Shown here in pieces: positions 28,801-37,718 of a DNA stretch of 64,000 nt. The DNA is from Strigomonas culicis. Taxonomy: Eukaryota > Euglenozoa > Kinetoplastea > Trypanosomatida > Trypanosomatidae. Made by a program: the position numbers and the translations under genes. Numbering within the stretch: the stretch's first letter is position 1; each line of letters begins with the position of its first letter. The stretch covers positions 21,632 through 85,631 of the forward strand of contig AUXH01000011.1 in the NCBI GenBank assembly GCA_000482145.1, in the 5' to 3' direction. The notes under the pieces are model-generated. The model saw nothing but the letters and a program-made list of their open reading frames with translations. It was not told the origin of the DNA and did no database searches.

Positions 28801-31800
28801 CTCAACTCCTTCGCATGATTCCGGACGAGCGCTCGAGGAATGCACTGCGGACGGTGCCCTTCAGTTTTGAGTTCAAGCTGTCCGACTTGACGAAGCACGA
28901 AGTCTCTTTCCCGCACAAGGAGGAAGAGACGCGCCCGGAGGAGAACGAAACGATGGTCAGCTTGCTGGACCCTGATGTGCCCAATGCGCGGCCAAAGACG
29001 TATCGCTACGCCCCTTGTTGCATCCCTATTCTGAATTCGGGGTACTTCACCACGTACAACAATGTGTACTACTTCCGGCTCGCTCGGATGAAGGTGGTGA
29101 ACACGGGATCACTGCGTAATTTCCCCTCCTCTCACCACACCTATGCCGTTCAGGTGTGCATCAAGGGAACAGACGACAGTCTCTCCGAGGATGGCGCGAT
29201 TCGTTGCATCTACGGGCGCGGCCTGAACAACTTATCGCTCGACTCGACAGCGTGGTCGTCTTCTGTACATAACAGCACAGAGACGCTTCTGAGCGATGAG
29301 TTCAAGATTCAGCTCCCCATCAACTTGACAGAGAAGCACCACATCTTCTTCATTCTGCATGCAACGTACCAAAAGAAGTCACCGCCGTCGCCGAACCAGC
29401 CGCACTCCTTCCGTGTTGCGTATGCAGCGTTCCCGTTGATGGTGGACGGTACCGTTCAAGTGAGGGACGGTATTGAGATCAAGTTCATTGCGCAGGACAA
29501 GGCGGCCGTCGCGGCGGCTGGTGGATATCTGAATAGCTTCTCAAAGGCACCTGTCTCCTCCTTCCTGAACAACGGCGAGCTTGTCCTGAAGGCGTCTACG
29601 CAAACCAAATCGACGGTGTACGCTTCCAATCGAATCATTGCTTCCGTCTTCAAGCGAAGCCCGCCCTCCATCGCCGAAATCAAGCGCGACAACGATGTGC
29701 TCGCTGTATCGGGCAGGCTACGGGAGATTCCTGTCTCTGCAGTGGATCCCCATCGGGCCGTGATCACGCTTATTGGGCAGTTGCCGTTGGCCGAGATCTT
29801 GGCCTTTTACCCGTTCCTGTGCTCCTACGCGCTGGCTCTGATCGGGTCCTCCTCCAACACGGTTTCTCTGGGGCACCGCTCGCACATGATGGACACGCTC
29901 ATCGACATCACCAATAGGGCGCATCTGTTCGATACAAACATTCACACCATCAAGCGGCGCCATGGCGGCAACCAGCCGGGGTCCATGATCACCAAGACGA
30001 GCGCCGGTAGCGTTCTCTATCACTTCCTCACGAATGACATCCTTTATGAAGGCAAGGCGCGGACGCACAAGTACCGAATCTACGCTGGCGTCGCCGAGAC
30101 CTGGCTCAATCTGCTGATCCTTCTCGAGAGGCGAAAGGAGGCCGAGAGCCGGTTTGCGGCGCCTCCCGGGCCGCCGTCGGCGCGCGTCGAGGAGCCCGCG
30201 TCGCGCGGTAGCTTTGGGACGAACCCCTCCAGCCCCTCCAAGGCCCCCGCGGGGCAGGAGAAGGACGAGCGCAACCTGGCCCGCGAAATGTGGGAGCTTG
30301 CGTGGTTCCTGTACGATGCCATTCTGCGGTCCCTCTACATTTGGGGGGATGAGAATATCAACACAAAGCGGAAGGACCTGTTCGATGAGAGTTTCTACGT
30401 TCTTATCGCCAACTTGTGTGTCAAGGTTCTCAAGATGCTTTCCGTGTACGGTGAGAGCGTGATTGTGCGCCGCACTGCTATTTTTGTGAAGAGCTTGATG
30501 CATTTCTGCGACAGGGGCCGTACGCTCATGGTGTACGAGGCCATTGTCCAGTTCTTTTTGGACGAGGGGAACTATGACAGCTTGACCAACTTTTTGCGCT
30601 ACATCCTGGAGGACCCCGGTGCCACTGTGCTTCTGTTACCCACGCGCGAGCAGCACGAGCCCGTTTTCCTCACCAAGATCCTCGTGAAGTGCTTCTCCGC
30701 CCTGCTGGTGAACAAGAACCGCGAGACGCGGGCCAATGCGGCGAGTGTGCTCTACAATTTCCTCAGCGTCTTGGCGGTCGACCCGAAGGTGCAGGGGGAG
30801 CTGCTGAGCCACATCGCGTCGCAGCTCTTCACACTTGTGCTGAACGTCGGACCGCATTGGAAGGTGATCTCGCACAGCGGTGAGAAGACCGCGGCGCCGG
30901 TGATGCTGGACGACCGGCGCCTTCAGTCTGTAATCGCCATGTGGATTGTTTACTACACTCCACGTGCGCGGATCCGGCAGTGGCTCCAATCGGAAAAAGA
31001 CGGCAAGGTGATTGCCGGACTGATGAGCATCATCTCTGACGCGCAGGTGGTCTTCCGCTACTCCGCTGGCGCCGAGAAGCGACTAGACGCCGTGAAGAAG
31101 GAAGAAATGGAGCTGGTGAAGGTATGGGACGCTCGCATGTCCACGTTCATCACCGCCATCGGCACGCAGATATGTAACATTACGCTCAATGCCATCCCCG
31201 ACGTGCTGCGCACCGTGAAGAACGATGCTCACCACGCTTGCGTGTTCCCCTTCTTCGTCATGCTGGAGAGCATCCTGAACGTGGGCAACTCGACCATCTC
31301 GCTGCAGATGAGCTCCGCGGTGCTGCACCAGACGGTCGCCCTGCTGTTCCCTGAGATCATCAGCAAGAAGGCGAAGATGAGCAGTGGCATGGTGCTGCTC
31401 ACGTTCCGCCTCATGAGTAGCTGCTGCAAGTACGTGCGCGCCGCCGCGGGGTACACCTTCCTCTTCATGAGCCAGTCCTTCTACTCGTGGAAGAACTCCC
31501 TCTCCAAAATAAAATCGCTTACGGCCAACGCGTTGGTTTCGGTGGCCGAGTCCAAGACGCGCGATCTACGGCTTGCTGGTCGATTCATCGAGTTCCAATT
31601 TGACGAGCTGATCGATCGGGCCAAGGTGGAGGAAGAGAATTTCTTGATGCCCTCCCACGACTACGGCACCCGCTACGAGGACGACTCCAACGCTTCCGGC
31701 GGTGATGCGCAGATGGCGTACAAGCTCACGGTAGAGGAGAAGTACGAAAGCGTAAAGCGGCTTGTCCCGATTTCCGAGTACCTGCTCCAGCGCAACGCCT

Positions 31801-33398
31801 CTAAGGATAAGCCGGTCTTCTCCGCCGAGTTCGCCGCCATGTCCGCCACGGTGCTCAGTCTGTTTGACGACGTGCTCCGTCTGCAAGTAGACAGCTCGAT
31901 GAAGTACAAGGAGTCGAAGATTTTTGCCTACTTTGAGGTATTCCGCAACTTCCTGCGGCAGAATGCGCTGAAGGAGGCGCTCAAGTGGCTTTACCGACTG
32001 CATGACGCCCACAAGGCGAACGGAGACAACGCCGAGGCCGGTATGGTGTTGGTGTTCATTTCGGCCATTTGCTTCCGCGTGACGGAGCTCTTCTATCACA
32101 TGAAGGGCAAGCACACGAAGGGTGCGCGCATGCCGTACGCACTCCTGACGCATGTGTACTGGCAAGACTACGTGCGCATCCTTCCGGAGGTGGACGTCCT
32201 GCTCCCGGTGGACACAGTCTACGCGATCGTGTCGGAGCTGTACGTGTGCCCGGATGACCCGTGCTTCACGATGGAGGGCCAGGCACGGACGATGAAGGTA
32301 GCCGCGGAGTTCCTCGACAAGGGCCAGTACTACGAGTTCTCGGTGGCTGCCATCCACCTGGTGGACCTCTACATGCGGGCACAGCAGAACTATAAGGATT
32401 CGGCCGTCATCCACACGGCGACCGCCACGTGGTGCACGGCGATCAGCGACGACGCCAAGCGGGACACGCACACGTACTACCTTCTGTGGGCGCGGATGGA
32501 GCGCGCGGCGCCGCCAAAGTCCCGGAAGGAGCTACAGGAGGAGGAGGAGGACAACATGGTGGGCGAGAAGCCCCGTGGACTGCCCAACAACAAAGCGCTG
32601 CATCGCGTGTACAAGATGCCGCCAGGCACGGCGCAGAAGAACTTTGAAGAGTATGCCCAGGGGTACATCTCCACGCTCTTTGCGGATGAGAGCCTCGTGG
32701 TGCTCACGAAGGAAATGACCGAAACGCAGGCCGCCCTGCCAGAGCCGGACTCGAAGCGGAAACGTGTGGCGGCGATCCACCGCCAGCCGAACCATTGCCT
32801 GGTGACCGTGTGGGCAGTGGACCCCTACTTCCCGGGCGTACGCTCGCCTCCGGAAGGGTTCGACAAGAAGACGCACATTCAAAAGTTCAGCTCCGTCATC
32901 CACGTTGGTCTGAACGAGCAGATCATCGATGCCGCACAGTTCGATATTATGCAGCAGTGCTTGAATATCAATACGTACGAGCTGGATCGGGCCTTCCCTT
33001 CGACCACATCCGCCATCGACATTGTGAGTCTCAAGAAGGAGTTGTTGAATCCGTTCGAAACAGCAGAGGAAACAATCAACTACCGTAAGCAGCTGATTGC
33101 CGAAGCCCCTGAGGACGACAAGCTGATCTGCGAAATTCGCAAGGCGTTGTCGCCGATGGGGATGCCTCCCGGGGCCTACATGAAGGAGGTGATTGCCAAC
33201 ATGAATGATCACAGTGAGGTGATCCAGGCCGTGCACGACTTCAGCAGCTTTCTTCGCACAAAGATGGACCTGTGCGGCACAAAACTGGATGCAATGATGA
33301 AGCACCCAGAGGACTATGCCCTTTCTCTCAAGGCGATCACGGACATCGAATGCAGCTTAATCGCTTTCGAGACCCCTGAGGTTGACCGTGATGAATAA
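25830..33398 (+). CDS. DOCK-family (DHR-1/DHR-2) protein with long octapeptide-repeat N-terminus
   Basis: 2522 residues. The N-terminus carries about 40 octapeptide repeats (consensus ARREAEEQ/ARLEAEEQ, residues ~66-375), predicted to be a long charged helix. A Ser/Ala-rich linker follows to about residue 680. Residues about 1062-1214 match the DHR-1 (C2-like) domain of DOCK proteins: PILNSGYFTTYNNVYYFRLA, then IRCIYGRGL, then the hallmark EFKIQLPINLTEKHHIFFIL. A helical mid-region follows. Residues about 2148-2500 match DHR-2, with a tetratricopeptide-like lobe A (AEFLDKGQYYEFSVAAIHLVD) and later KFSSVIHVGLNEQ and FLRTKMDLCGTKLDAM. DOCK proteins are guanine nucleotide exchange factors for Rac/Cdc42-type GTPases, acting on membranes and actin. 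The frame is open upstream to 25767, but 25830 is the first ATG. Catalytic residues were not verified individually. Confidence 0.85.
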   Translation: MDDDIERQIMMEMEREIQRNQGSSSRNTAPPPFEITPLYSNASQAQTQQQSELEIKLIRKQEEERVRREAEEEARLEAEEQARLEAEEQARLEAEEQARLEAEEQARLEAEEQARLEAEEQARLEAEEEVRREAEEEARLEAEQARRQAEEQARRQAEEAARQKAAEQARRIAEEKARKEAEEQACREAQELARREAEEQARRQAEERARREAEEQARKEAEDKARREAEEAARRQAEEQARREAEEEARLLALEQARREAEEQARREAEEQARREAEEEARREAEEQARMEAEEEARRQAEEEARREAEEEARREAEEEARREAEEQARLEAEQAHREAKERARRVVEERMRREAADAARREAEAKQRAEALEEIKRKAREAVFKEYAAKGKIRSSSISSEAAAGAATLSSASSVASLSRLSNAAPVPVSASVVSASPISAAANPATNQSDNRSVAPLAASSPKVAASTLPAVVSAPMPKDVEPQSKSNVFNATKSLSLSAAASDNAVAGKVVAALQQDRVSPVSPNSPSLKEERNTALMTPEDTAIDKPSDDEPTESNHVLELPNQMPKDATTGTSEISEESDGDLQSEASRYSISAKEAMTNDNGILSGFETSPSAKGSSGDKPLDAFEDTLESGLRDLGLAPENIQRARVDIQRFDTIREPGKCLSPAEKGAEIPAHAQIQLGFFSAKQTIISLHVDRHRTVAERERHCSGAQRSLSNLTCFFESEIMEDQTLTVDDDHCPHNTIAEQLLTKEEIMRADGSAVDKAVSRISYGDPIQVWEKVHGRHLLKDEEKEENRNTRGNMWVSDVETKKPVPAMRTFTGGSVICIEASKVSSKVAACHGDGTDPLILAVALFCVTEQRRTKVTETFYFDTALDIFYPQKERSELARDNKVVVFVPNEFRGSLQMVIRAYRPCSEDFDNYVDLYTRAEKYKPIHIAPMKQEALLLAQMSDVFEEIGWYALPIEKERGLIPTVHVNQVYRKLCTDTQLLRMIPDERSRNALRTVPFSFEFKLSDLTKHEVSFPHKEEETRPEENETMVSLLDPDVPNARPKTYRYAPCCIPILNSGYFTTYNNVYYFRLARMKVVNTGSLRNFPSSHHTYAVQVCIKGTDDSLSEDGAIRCIYGRGLNNLSLDSTAWSSSVHNSTETLLSDEFKIQLPINLTEKHHIFFILHATYQKKSPPSPNQPHSFRVAYAAFPLMVDGTVQVRDGIEIKFIAQDKAAVAAAGGYLNSFSKAPVSSFLNNGELVLKASTQTKSTVYASNRIIASVFKRSPPSIAEIKRDNDVLAVSGRLREIPVSAVDPHRAVITLIGQLPLAEILAFYPFLCSYALALIGSSSNTVSLGHRSHMMDTLIDITNRAHLFDTNIHTIKRRHGGNQPGSMITKTSAGSVLYHFLTNDILYEGKARTHKYRIYAGVAETWLNLLILLERRKEAESRFAAPPGPPSARVEEPASRGSFGTNPSSPSKAPAGQEKDERNLAREMWELAWFLYDAILRSLYIWGDENINTKRKDLFDESFYVLIANLCVKVLKMLSVYGESVIVRRTAIFVKSLMHFCDRGRTLMVYEAIVQFFLDEGNYDSLTNFLRYILEDPGATVLLLPTREQHEPVFLTKILVKCFSALLVNKNRETRANAASVLYNFLSVLAVDPKVQGELLSHIASQLFTLVLNVGPHWKVISHSGEKTAAPVMLDDRRLQSVIAMWIVYYTPRARIRQWLQSEKDGKVIAGLMSIISDAQVVFRYSAGAEKRLDAVKKEEMELVKVWDARMSTFITAIGTQICNITLNAIPDVLRTVKNDAHHACVFPFFVMLESILNVGNSTISLQMSSAVLHQTVALLFPEIISKKAKMSSGMVLLTFRLMSSCCKYVRAAAGYTFLFMSQSFYSWKNSLSKIKSLTANALVSVAESKTRDLRLAGRFIEFQFDELIDRAKVEEENFLMPSHDYGTRYEDDSNASGGDAQMAYKLTVEEKYESVKRLVPISEYLLQRNASKDKPVFSAEFAAMSATVLSLFDDVLRLQVDSSMKYKESKIFAYFEVFRNFLRQNALKEALKWLYRLHDAHKANGDNAEAGMVLVFISAICFRVTELFYHMKGKHTKGARMPYALLTHVYWQDYVRILPEVDVLLPVDTVYAIVSELYVCPDDPCFTMEGQARTMKVAAEFLDKGQYYEFSVAAIHLVDLYMRAQQNYKDSAVIHTATATWCTAISDDAKRDTHTYYLLWARMERAAPPKSRKELQEEEEDNMVGEKPRGLPNNKALHRVYKMPPGTAQKNFEEYAQGYISTLFADESLVVLTKEMTETQAALPEPDSKRKRVAAIHRQPNHCLVTVWAVDPYFPGVRSPPEGFDKKTHIQKFSSVIHVGLNEQIIDAAQFDIMQQCLNINTYELDRAFPSTTSAIDIVSLKKELLNPFETAEETINYRKQLIAEAPEDDKLICEIRKALSPMGMPPGAYMKEVIANMNDHSEVIQAVHDFSSFLRTKMDLCGTKLDAMMKHPEDYALSLKAITDIECSLIAFETPEVDRDE
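26026..26950 (+). repeat. 24-bp tandem repeat coding for octapeptides
   Basis: About 40 tandem units of 24 bp within the DOCK gene. The first seven units (26049-26216) are nearly identical at DNA level (CGCCTGGAAGCTGAAGAGCA-type). Later units diverge and use GAGGCGGAGGAG codons. Two units have lost one codon (ARLEAEQ). The period is eight residues, not the seven of a canonical coiled coil. Confidence 0.9.
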
Positions 33399-34387
33399 AC
33401 AAACGAACAAAACAATAATAGAAATTCGAGCTCTCAGCGGATCGATTGAGCGGGAACCAATTACCCCCTATAGGTTTATAAACTTTTTTTTTCCATACGT
33501 TCTAATGAAGGCTGAAGAAAGAAGAAAACGTATGAGAATGATCTTTTTTTTCCTGTTGTTTTAATTGTACTAATCATTGCGTTTCATTAAATAGAGTTTA
33601 TTATTATTATTATTATTATCGACTAACAATATATGAAGAGAGACAGAGAGAAATAACGAATGCGAAGATAACTTTTTTTTTTTACTGTTGTTTGTAGTTT
33701 TTTTTTTTGTCGGGTTATGTTCTTGTTATTGAAACTTTTGTTTTGGTTTCAGGAATATCATATATACTTTAACTTCAATGATAACCTTTCTCGCTCTATA
33801 TCCGTTAAATCTGTACCTGAATTATTATTTTATTTTGTTTCATTGATCTACGAAAAGAAAGAAAAAGAAGAAGAAAAAACAGCAACAAAGGAGAGTTTTT
33901 TTTTAAAATATTAATGACAGCTATGATGCTGATACAAAAGAACAAAGAAAATGAATTATAATCGGCACAAGTCCATTTTTTTTTGTTGCAATTACTTTTG
34001 AAGTGAATCTAAAAGAAGAAAATATGCGAGTAACATTTGGGGAGCGATGTGTTCATTCGATAAAATCAAAAGCGTGTGCAATTCTAATACCCTGATCGTA
34101 TCTGCGATTATTAAATGAGTAAGCTTCGGTACACGAGTTTTCCACTCACTACTAATAAAACACTTTGGATGCAAAAGACAAGTGGTTTTGCTCCCACCTA
34201 CAAATATAAGTAAGACTGTGTGCAAATCAAAGCCGCTGGAATTGTGTTTGGCATGTATGCATCCGCTGCTTCTCACCTTCATCTTATACATGTAGATACT
34301 AACATTCTTTTTTTTCTTTTCTCCTTCTTGCCTTTTCTGTCTTGTGGTCAGCAGTATCATCATCTCTATTGAGTGTCTCTCTGCCCT
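33399..34387 (+). other. Large AT-rich spacer with (TTA)7 and acceptor for the dynein gene
   Basis: 989 bases, strongly AT-rich with multiple T- and A-runs, and a (TTA)7 microsatellite at 33598-33619. A pyrimidine tract (about 34310-34345) precedes AG at 34350-34351 and 34353-34354, 33-36 nt before the ATG at 34388. Minus-strand frames here lack protein-like composition. No RNA gene recognised. Confidence 0.5.
33598..33619 (+). repeat. (TTA)7 microsatellite
   Basis: TTA trinucleotide run in the spacer after the DOCK gene; likely length-polymorphic. Confidence 0.85.
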
Positions 34388-36001
34388 ATGCCAGCCTGCG
34401 AGTTCAAAAACCAAGTGACCGGAGAGGTCTTTATCCCGTCCTCATGGCGGCGTAACGTGACGCGGGCGCATGCGGGAATGCAGACGGAGCCTTTAGCGAC
34501 CGCCGAGATAGAAACCCAAACGGCGGTGAGCTCCATGCAGGCGGCGGAACAGCTGGATAAAAACGTTTCGACTGGTGATGAGAAGAAGGCACCAAAGGCC
34601 ACGTTGGAAGGCCTGCAGTACACGTACAATGACGTCGACTACGATGCCGACAAACTGGCCTCTTTTCTGGAGTCCACCAAAGATGAGATGCTGTCCATCT
34701 TGTACAAGGCCACGAAGAGCAATGCGTTTGACAACTACACACCGAGTTGGTCTCAAAACAATACAGAACTCACGTCGGTGTACACCTTAGCGTCGCCGCA
34801 CGCGGTGGAGACGGAGCTGCATGCCCTGAGCGTGTCATGGAGTGCAAACGGCACCATGATTGCGGTCGGGTACGGTCGCATGGACACTTCGGGGTGGTGC
34901 TACAGCAACGGCTACGTTGGCATTTGGAACCTTATCAAGCCCGACCTCGATGTGAATGTGCCGCACTTTACGCTTCAGACGGATACGTACGTCACGCGTG
35001 TCGCGTTTCACCCCACCAATTCGCTGCAGCTGGCCGTCGGCACCTACAGCGGTGAGGTCATTGTCTTTCCGAACGTGACTGACACGGTGCCGGTGGAGTA
35101 CTCGACCAACGCGTCTGGCGAGGGCCACCAGGAGCCCATCACGAACCTGGTGTGGCTGGCGAACCTGCACACGCTGAACGAGAGCGAGCGCTACGTGCTG
35201 TGCGCGGCGGGGCAGGACGGTCTTGTGACGCACTGGACGTTGGCCAACAAGCTCGCCAAGCCGGCGGCCGTGCACACCGTGCGCAACAAGCGGCGCCTTG
35301 CCGTTGGCGTGGAGGCGATGTGCTACGCGAAGGCGTCTGCAAACTTGAAGGGCTCTGCGAACATCTCCTCGGTGGACAACGCCATTTTGATCGGTCTGGA
35401 GAGCGGCGATGTGGGGCGCGGCCGCACGGGCTACTTGGATACAGAGATGAAAACGGAGAAGGCGGTGTCGGCCGTACCGCTCGAGCTGGACTGGCTGGAT
35501 GGACACCGCGGACCTATCCAGTCCATTAGCGCGTCCCCCTTTTTCCGCCATCTCTTCGTCACGTGCTCCTCCGACGGGAGTGCACACCTGTACACAGACA
35601 TGGAGCGCTCGCCCGTCGCCATTCTGGAGCCGTCCTCGGAGACGAAGCACTTTCTCTACGACGCGCAGTTTAGCCCCTTCCGCCCGTGTGTGCTCGCGCT
35701 CGTGTCCAGGAGCTCCTTCCTCCACTTGTACGATCTTCAGAAGAGCCAGTCAAAGCCGTCCTACTCAGTGGAGGCCGGCGTTGGTGGGGCTTCTGTGGTG
35801 AGCTTGAGTTTCAACGAGGCGTCGCCGGAGTACTTGGCAACGGGCGACCTGCGTGGGTGCGTACGAGTCTTCCGGCTTCCGACTGAAGTCATGCAGGCAA
35901 CGGAGCAGGAGCGGGCCGCCATTCGCGCTGATCAACATGCAGCCAAAGAGAAAGGGACGAAGAGTACCACCATTCGCGATATTCTAGGCTTCACCCTTTG
36001 A
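34388..36001 (+). CDS. DYNC2I2: Dynein-2 (IFT dynein) intermediate chain, WDR34/FAP133-like
   Basis: 537 residues, almost the same length as human WDR34 (536). A disordered N-terminus carries MQTEPLATAEIETQTAVS at residues 31-48; the TQT at 43-45 has the form of an LC8 light-chain binding site, expected in this subunit. Residues about 140-510 form a WD40 propeller: LSVSWSANGTMIAVGYG, VGIWNLIKPD, VTRVAFHPTN, LAVGTYSGEVIVF, HRGPIQSISASPFFRHLFVTCSSDGSAHLY and YLATGDLRGCVRVFRL. Dynein-2 drives retrograde intraflagellar transport. The axonemal intermediate chains are alternatives; length, LC8 motif and IFT27 as immediate neighbour favour dynein-2. WDR60 would be longer. The start is the ATG at 34388; the GTG at 34373 is rejected. 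Confidence 0.7.
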   Translation: MPACEFKNQVTGEVFIPSSWRRNVTRAHAGMQTEPLATAEIETQTAVSSMQAAEQLDKNVSTGDEKKAPKATLEGLQYTYNDVDYDADKLASFLESTKDEMLSILYKATKSNAFDNYTPSWSQNNTELTSVYTLASPHAVETELHALSVSWSANGTMIAVGYGRMDTSGWCYSNGYVGIWNLIKPDLDVNVPHFTLQTDTYVTRVAFHPTNSLQLAVGTYSGEVIVFPNVTDTVPVEYSTNASGEGHQEPITNLVWLANLHTLNESERYVLCAAGQDGLVTHWTLANKLAKPAAVHTVRNKRRLAVGVEAMCYAKASANLKGSANISSVDNAILIGLESGDVGRGRTGYLDTEMKTEKAVSAVPLELDWLDGHRGPIQSISASPFFRHLFVTCSSDGSAHLYTDMERSPVAILEPSSETKHFLYDAQFSPFRPCVLALVSRSSFLHLYDLQKSQSKPSYSVEAGVGGASVVSLSFNEASPEYLATGDLRGCVRVFRLPTEVMQATEQERAAIRADQHAAKEKGTKSTTIRDILGFTL

Positions 36002-36463
36002 GAAGCCGGGGATCGTGAGCGGCGGTCTGACGCATGTCTATAGATGTCGTTGTAAATGTATGTAGTGCATATTCAGCTGTTGATAATTGTAGGATGTGTT
36101 TATAGTGTCCAGAGCGTTATTACCCACTTTTTCCTTTTCTCCACCCCTTTCCTACACTTATCTATGGTTCTGTATTGTGATTCGCATTAGATTCGGTTGT
36201 GCAAGTACAAACATGCTGTGGAGGAATAGTGCACCTATCATCTCAGTACATGTTACCTCTCTTTACATATGCTGAGCAATGTTCCATTTTATATGTCTTC
36301 TTCCCCCTTGTTCTTGTTTGTTGTTTCCATTGGTCTTGGTTTTATCATTGAACAACAACAACAAAAAAAAAAAACAAGAGCGAAATCCACTAAAAAAAAA
36401 ATAGATACATTGAAAACTATTTGTGTTTTATTTTCGCGCAACCTGTAGCTTGCATTTCAGCAT
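36002..36463 (+). other. Spacer with very short predicted IFT27 5' UTR
   Basis: AT-rich with A-runs (36350-36405). AG dinucleotides at 36447-36448 and 36459-36460 (CTTGCATTTCAG) follow TTTTATTTTCGC. If the second is used, the 5' UTR before the ATG at 36464 is only 3 nt. No gene seen. Confidence 0.45.
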
Positions 36464-37009
36464 ATGGTCCTCCTGCGTCTTCGTTTAGCCGTGGTTGGTG
36501 AACCCACTTCCGGTAAGACGGCTTTCGTTCAAATGGTCAGCAGCAATGGGGTCACCTTCCCACGCAACTACCTGATGACCATGGGCTGCGATTTCATCGT
36601 GAAGGACATCCCATTAAGTGACGAGGATTCCGTGGAGGTGACCCTGCTGGATGTCGGTGGCCAGAAGCTGTACGACCGCATGGTCCCTGCTTACCTAGAC
36701 GGCATCGCAGCCTTTTTCCTTGTGTACGATGTGTCCAACAAGAGCACGTTTGAAATGTGTAAGAAGTGGCTTACTAAGGTCACCACGGCGAGAAAGGACG
36801 CGATTGGCTATCTTATCGCGAATAAGATGGACCTCGCAGACAAGTGCGAGGTGACGGACAGCCAAGGGGAGGTGTTTGCGCGGCATAACAACCTCAAGTT
36901 TGTCAAGTGCTCTGCTCTACGAGCGACTGGCATCAACGAACCGTTGGAAGAAATCTCGCGCACCTATTTAGAGATGTATAAAAGGCGCGTTTCTCAGCTG
37001 AAGGCATAA
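36464..37009 (+). CDS. IFT27: IFT27 (RABL4), Rab-like small GTPase of IFT-B
   Basis: 181 residues (human IFT27 186). The P-loop is GEPTSGKT at residues 12-19. It is followed by the family-specific stretch FVQMVSSNGVTFPRNYLM and the strand DFIVKDIPLSDEDSVEV. The switch II region reads DVGGQK, the guanine-specificity motif NKMDL lies near 126-130, and CSAL corresponds to the SAK region near 150. No C-terminal prenylation cysteines are present, as in IFT27, which acts in IFT-B with IFT25 and not as a membrane-anchored Rab. Other IFT GTPases were considered (IFT22/RABL5), but the sequence order around switch I and II fits IFT27. It lies directly after the WDR34-like gene. Confidence 0.88.
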   Translation: MVLLRLRLAVVGEPTSGKTAFVQMVSSNGVTFPRNYLMTMGCDFIVKDIPLSDEDSVEVTLLDVGGQKLYDRMVPAYLDGIAAFFLVYDVSNKSTFEMCKKWLTKVTTARKDAIGYLIANKMDLADKCEVTDSQGEVFARHNNLKFVKCSALRATGINEPLEEISRTYLEMYKRRVSQLKA

Positions 37010-37403
37010 TTAACTTTTAAAATAGTATGTCTTCTTTTTGTTTGTTTAAAGTCTTCTCTATGTGCATACATGTAAATATGTGTGTACGCATGTAAATGAA
37101 AAGCAACGAGGTACGTCCGAGAGTTTAGCCTCTTGCTTGTTTTTTTTTTTTTGTTATCTTTCTGTATTCATCGATTTGTTTTTGTTTTCTTGTTCTTCGG
37201 GTTGCAATGTGATCCTCTTGTGGCATCCGTTTTATTTTCCCCTTTTTGCTGTTGGTATTGTTACTTTTTTTCCATATGCATTTCTTTCCCTTCCCCCTTC
37301 TTTCTTTCTTTCTGATCCCTTTTCGGTTTGATTGATGTGCCGTAATTTTACTGCGGTTAAGGGAAAGAATCTCAATCTCAGTACGGGCACTACAAAAAAA
37401 AAA
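37010..37403 (+). other. Spacer with pyrimidine tract
   Basis: T-rich, with a tract at about 37264-37328. The first AG after it is at 37360-37361, about 42 nt before the ATG at 37404; an A-rich run directly precedes the ATG. No other gene seen. Confidence 0.4.
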
Positions 37404-37718
37404 ATGATTGACGATTATATCCAGCATGTACTGGATGATGTTCGTGACCGCCTCCCCTTATGGGATACGGAAGTCATCTGCTTCCAGCGAGAGCGCTGCG
37501 TTCACAGCCAATGCCGAGTCGCTTGTGAACACAAGCTATTCTTTGTGGTTGAATGCACTGAAGGGGAGTGTGTGGACGACTCTTGGCTGTCGCGTCACAT
37601 CCGGTTGTACGATGAGGCGCGTAAGGCGTATGCACTTTCTTCGATCTTTTTTGTCCTGGTTGGTAATGACGGAACTCTCTCTTATCTTGAGACTGAAAAG
37701 GTGGGACCTGTCCAGTGA
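37404..37718 (+). CDS. Small protein, possible TSEN15-like tRNA-splicing endonuclease subunit
   Basis: 104-residue protein starting MIDDYIQHVLDDVRDRLPLW. The frame is open to 37332 but the ATG at 37404 follows the pyrimidine tract. It has no membrane segment and mixed polar composition unlike random spacer. The C-terminal pattern SSIFFVLVGNDGTLSYLETEKVGPVQ resembles the end of the TSEN15/Sen15 fold (a hydrophobic strand, then a D-S/G-T-x-x-Y-Y/L-x strand and a short tail), and RLYDEARKAYAL would be the preceding helix. Sen15 is the small structural, non-catalytic subunit of tRNA intron endonuclease. This is a fold-level resemblance judged by eye and could be wrong; otherwise it is a conserved hypothetical. 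Codon composition is less GC-rich than its neighbours. Confidence 0.5.
   Translation: MIDDYIQHVLDDVRDRLPLWDTEVICFQRERCVHSQCRVACEHKLFFVVECTEGECVDDSWLSRHIRLYDEARKAYALSSIFFVLVGNDGTLSYLETEKVGPVQ

Noticed and set aside
33992..34414. 140-codon minus-strand frame in the spacer after the DOCK gene
   Set aside because: AT-driven frame in spacer DNA, overlaps the acceptor and start of the dynein chain; no recognisable features.
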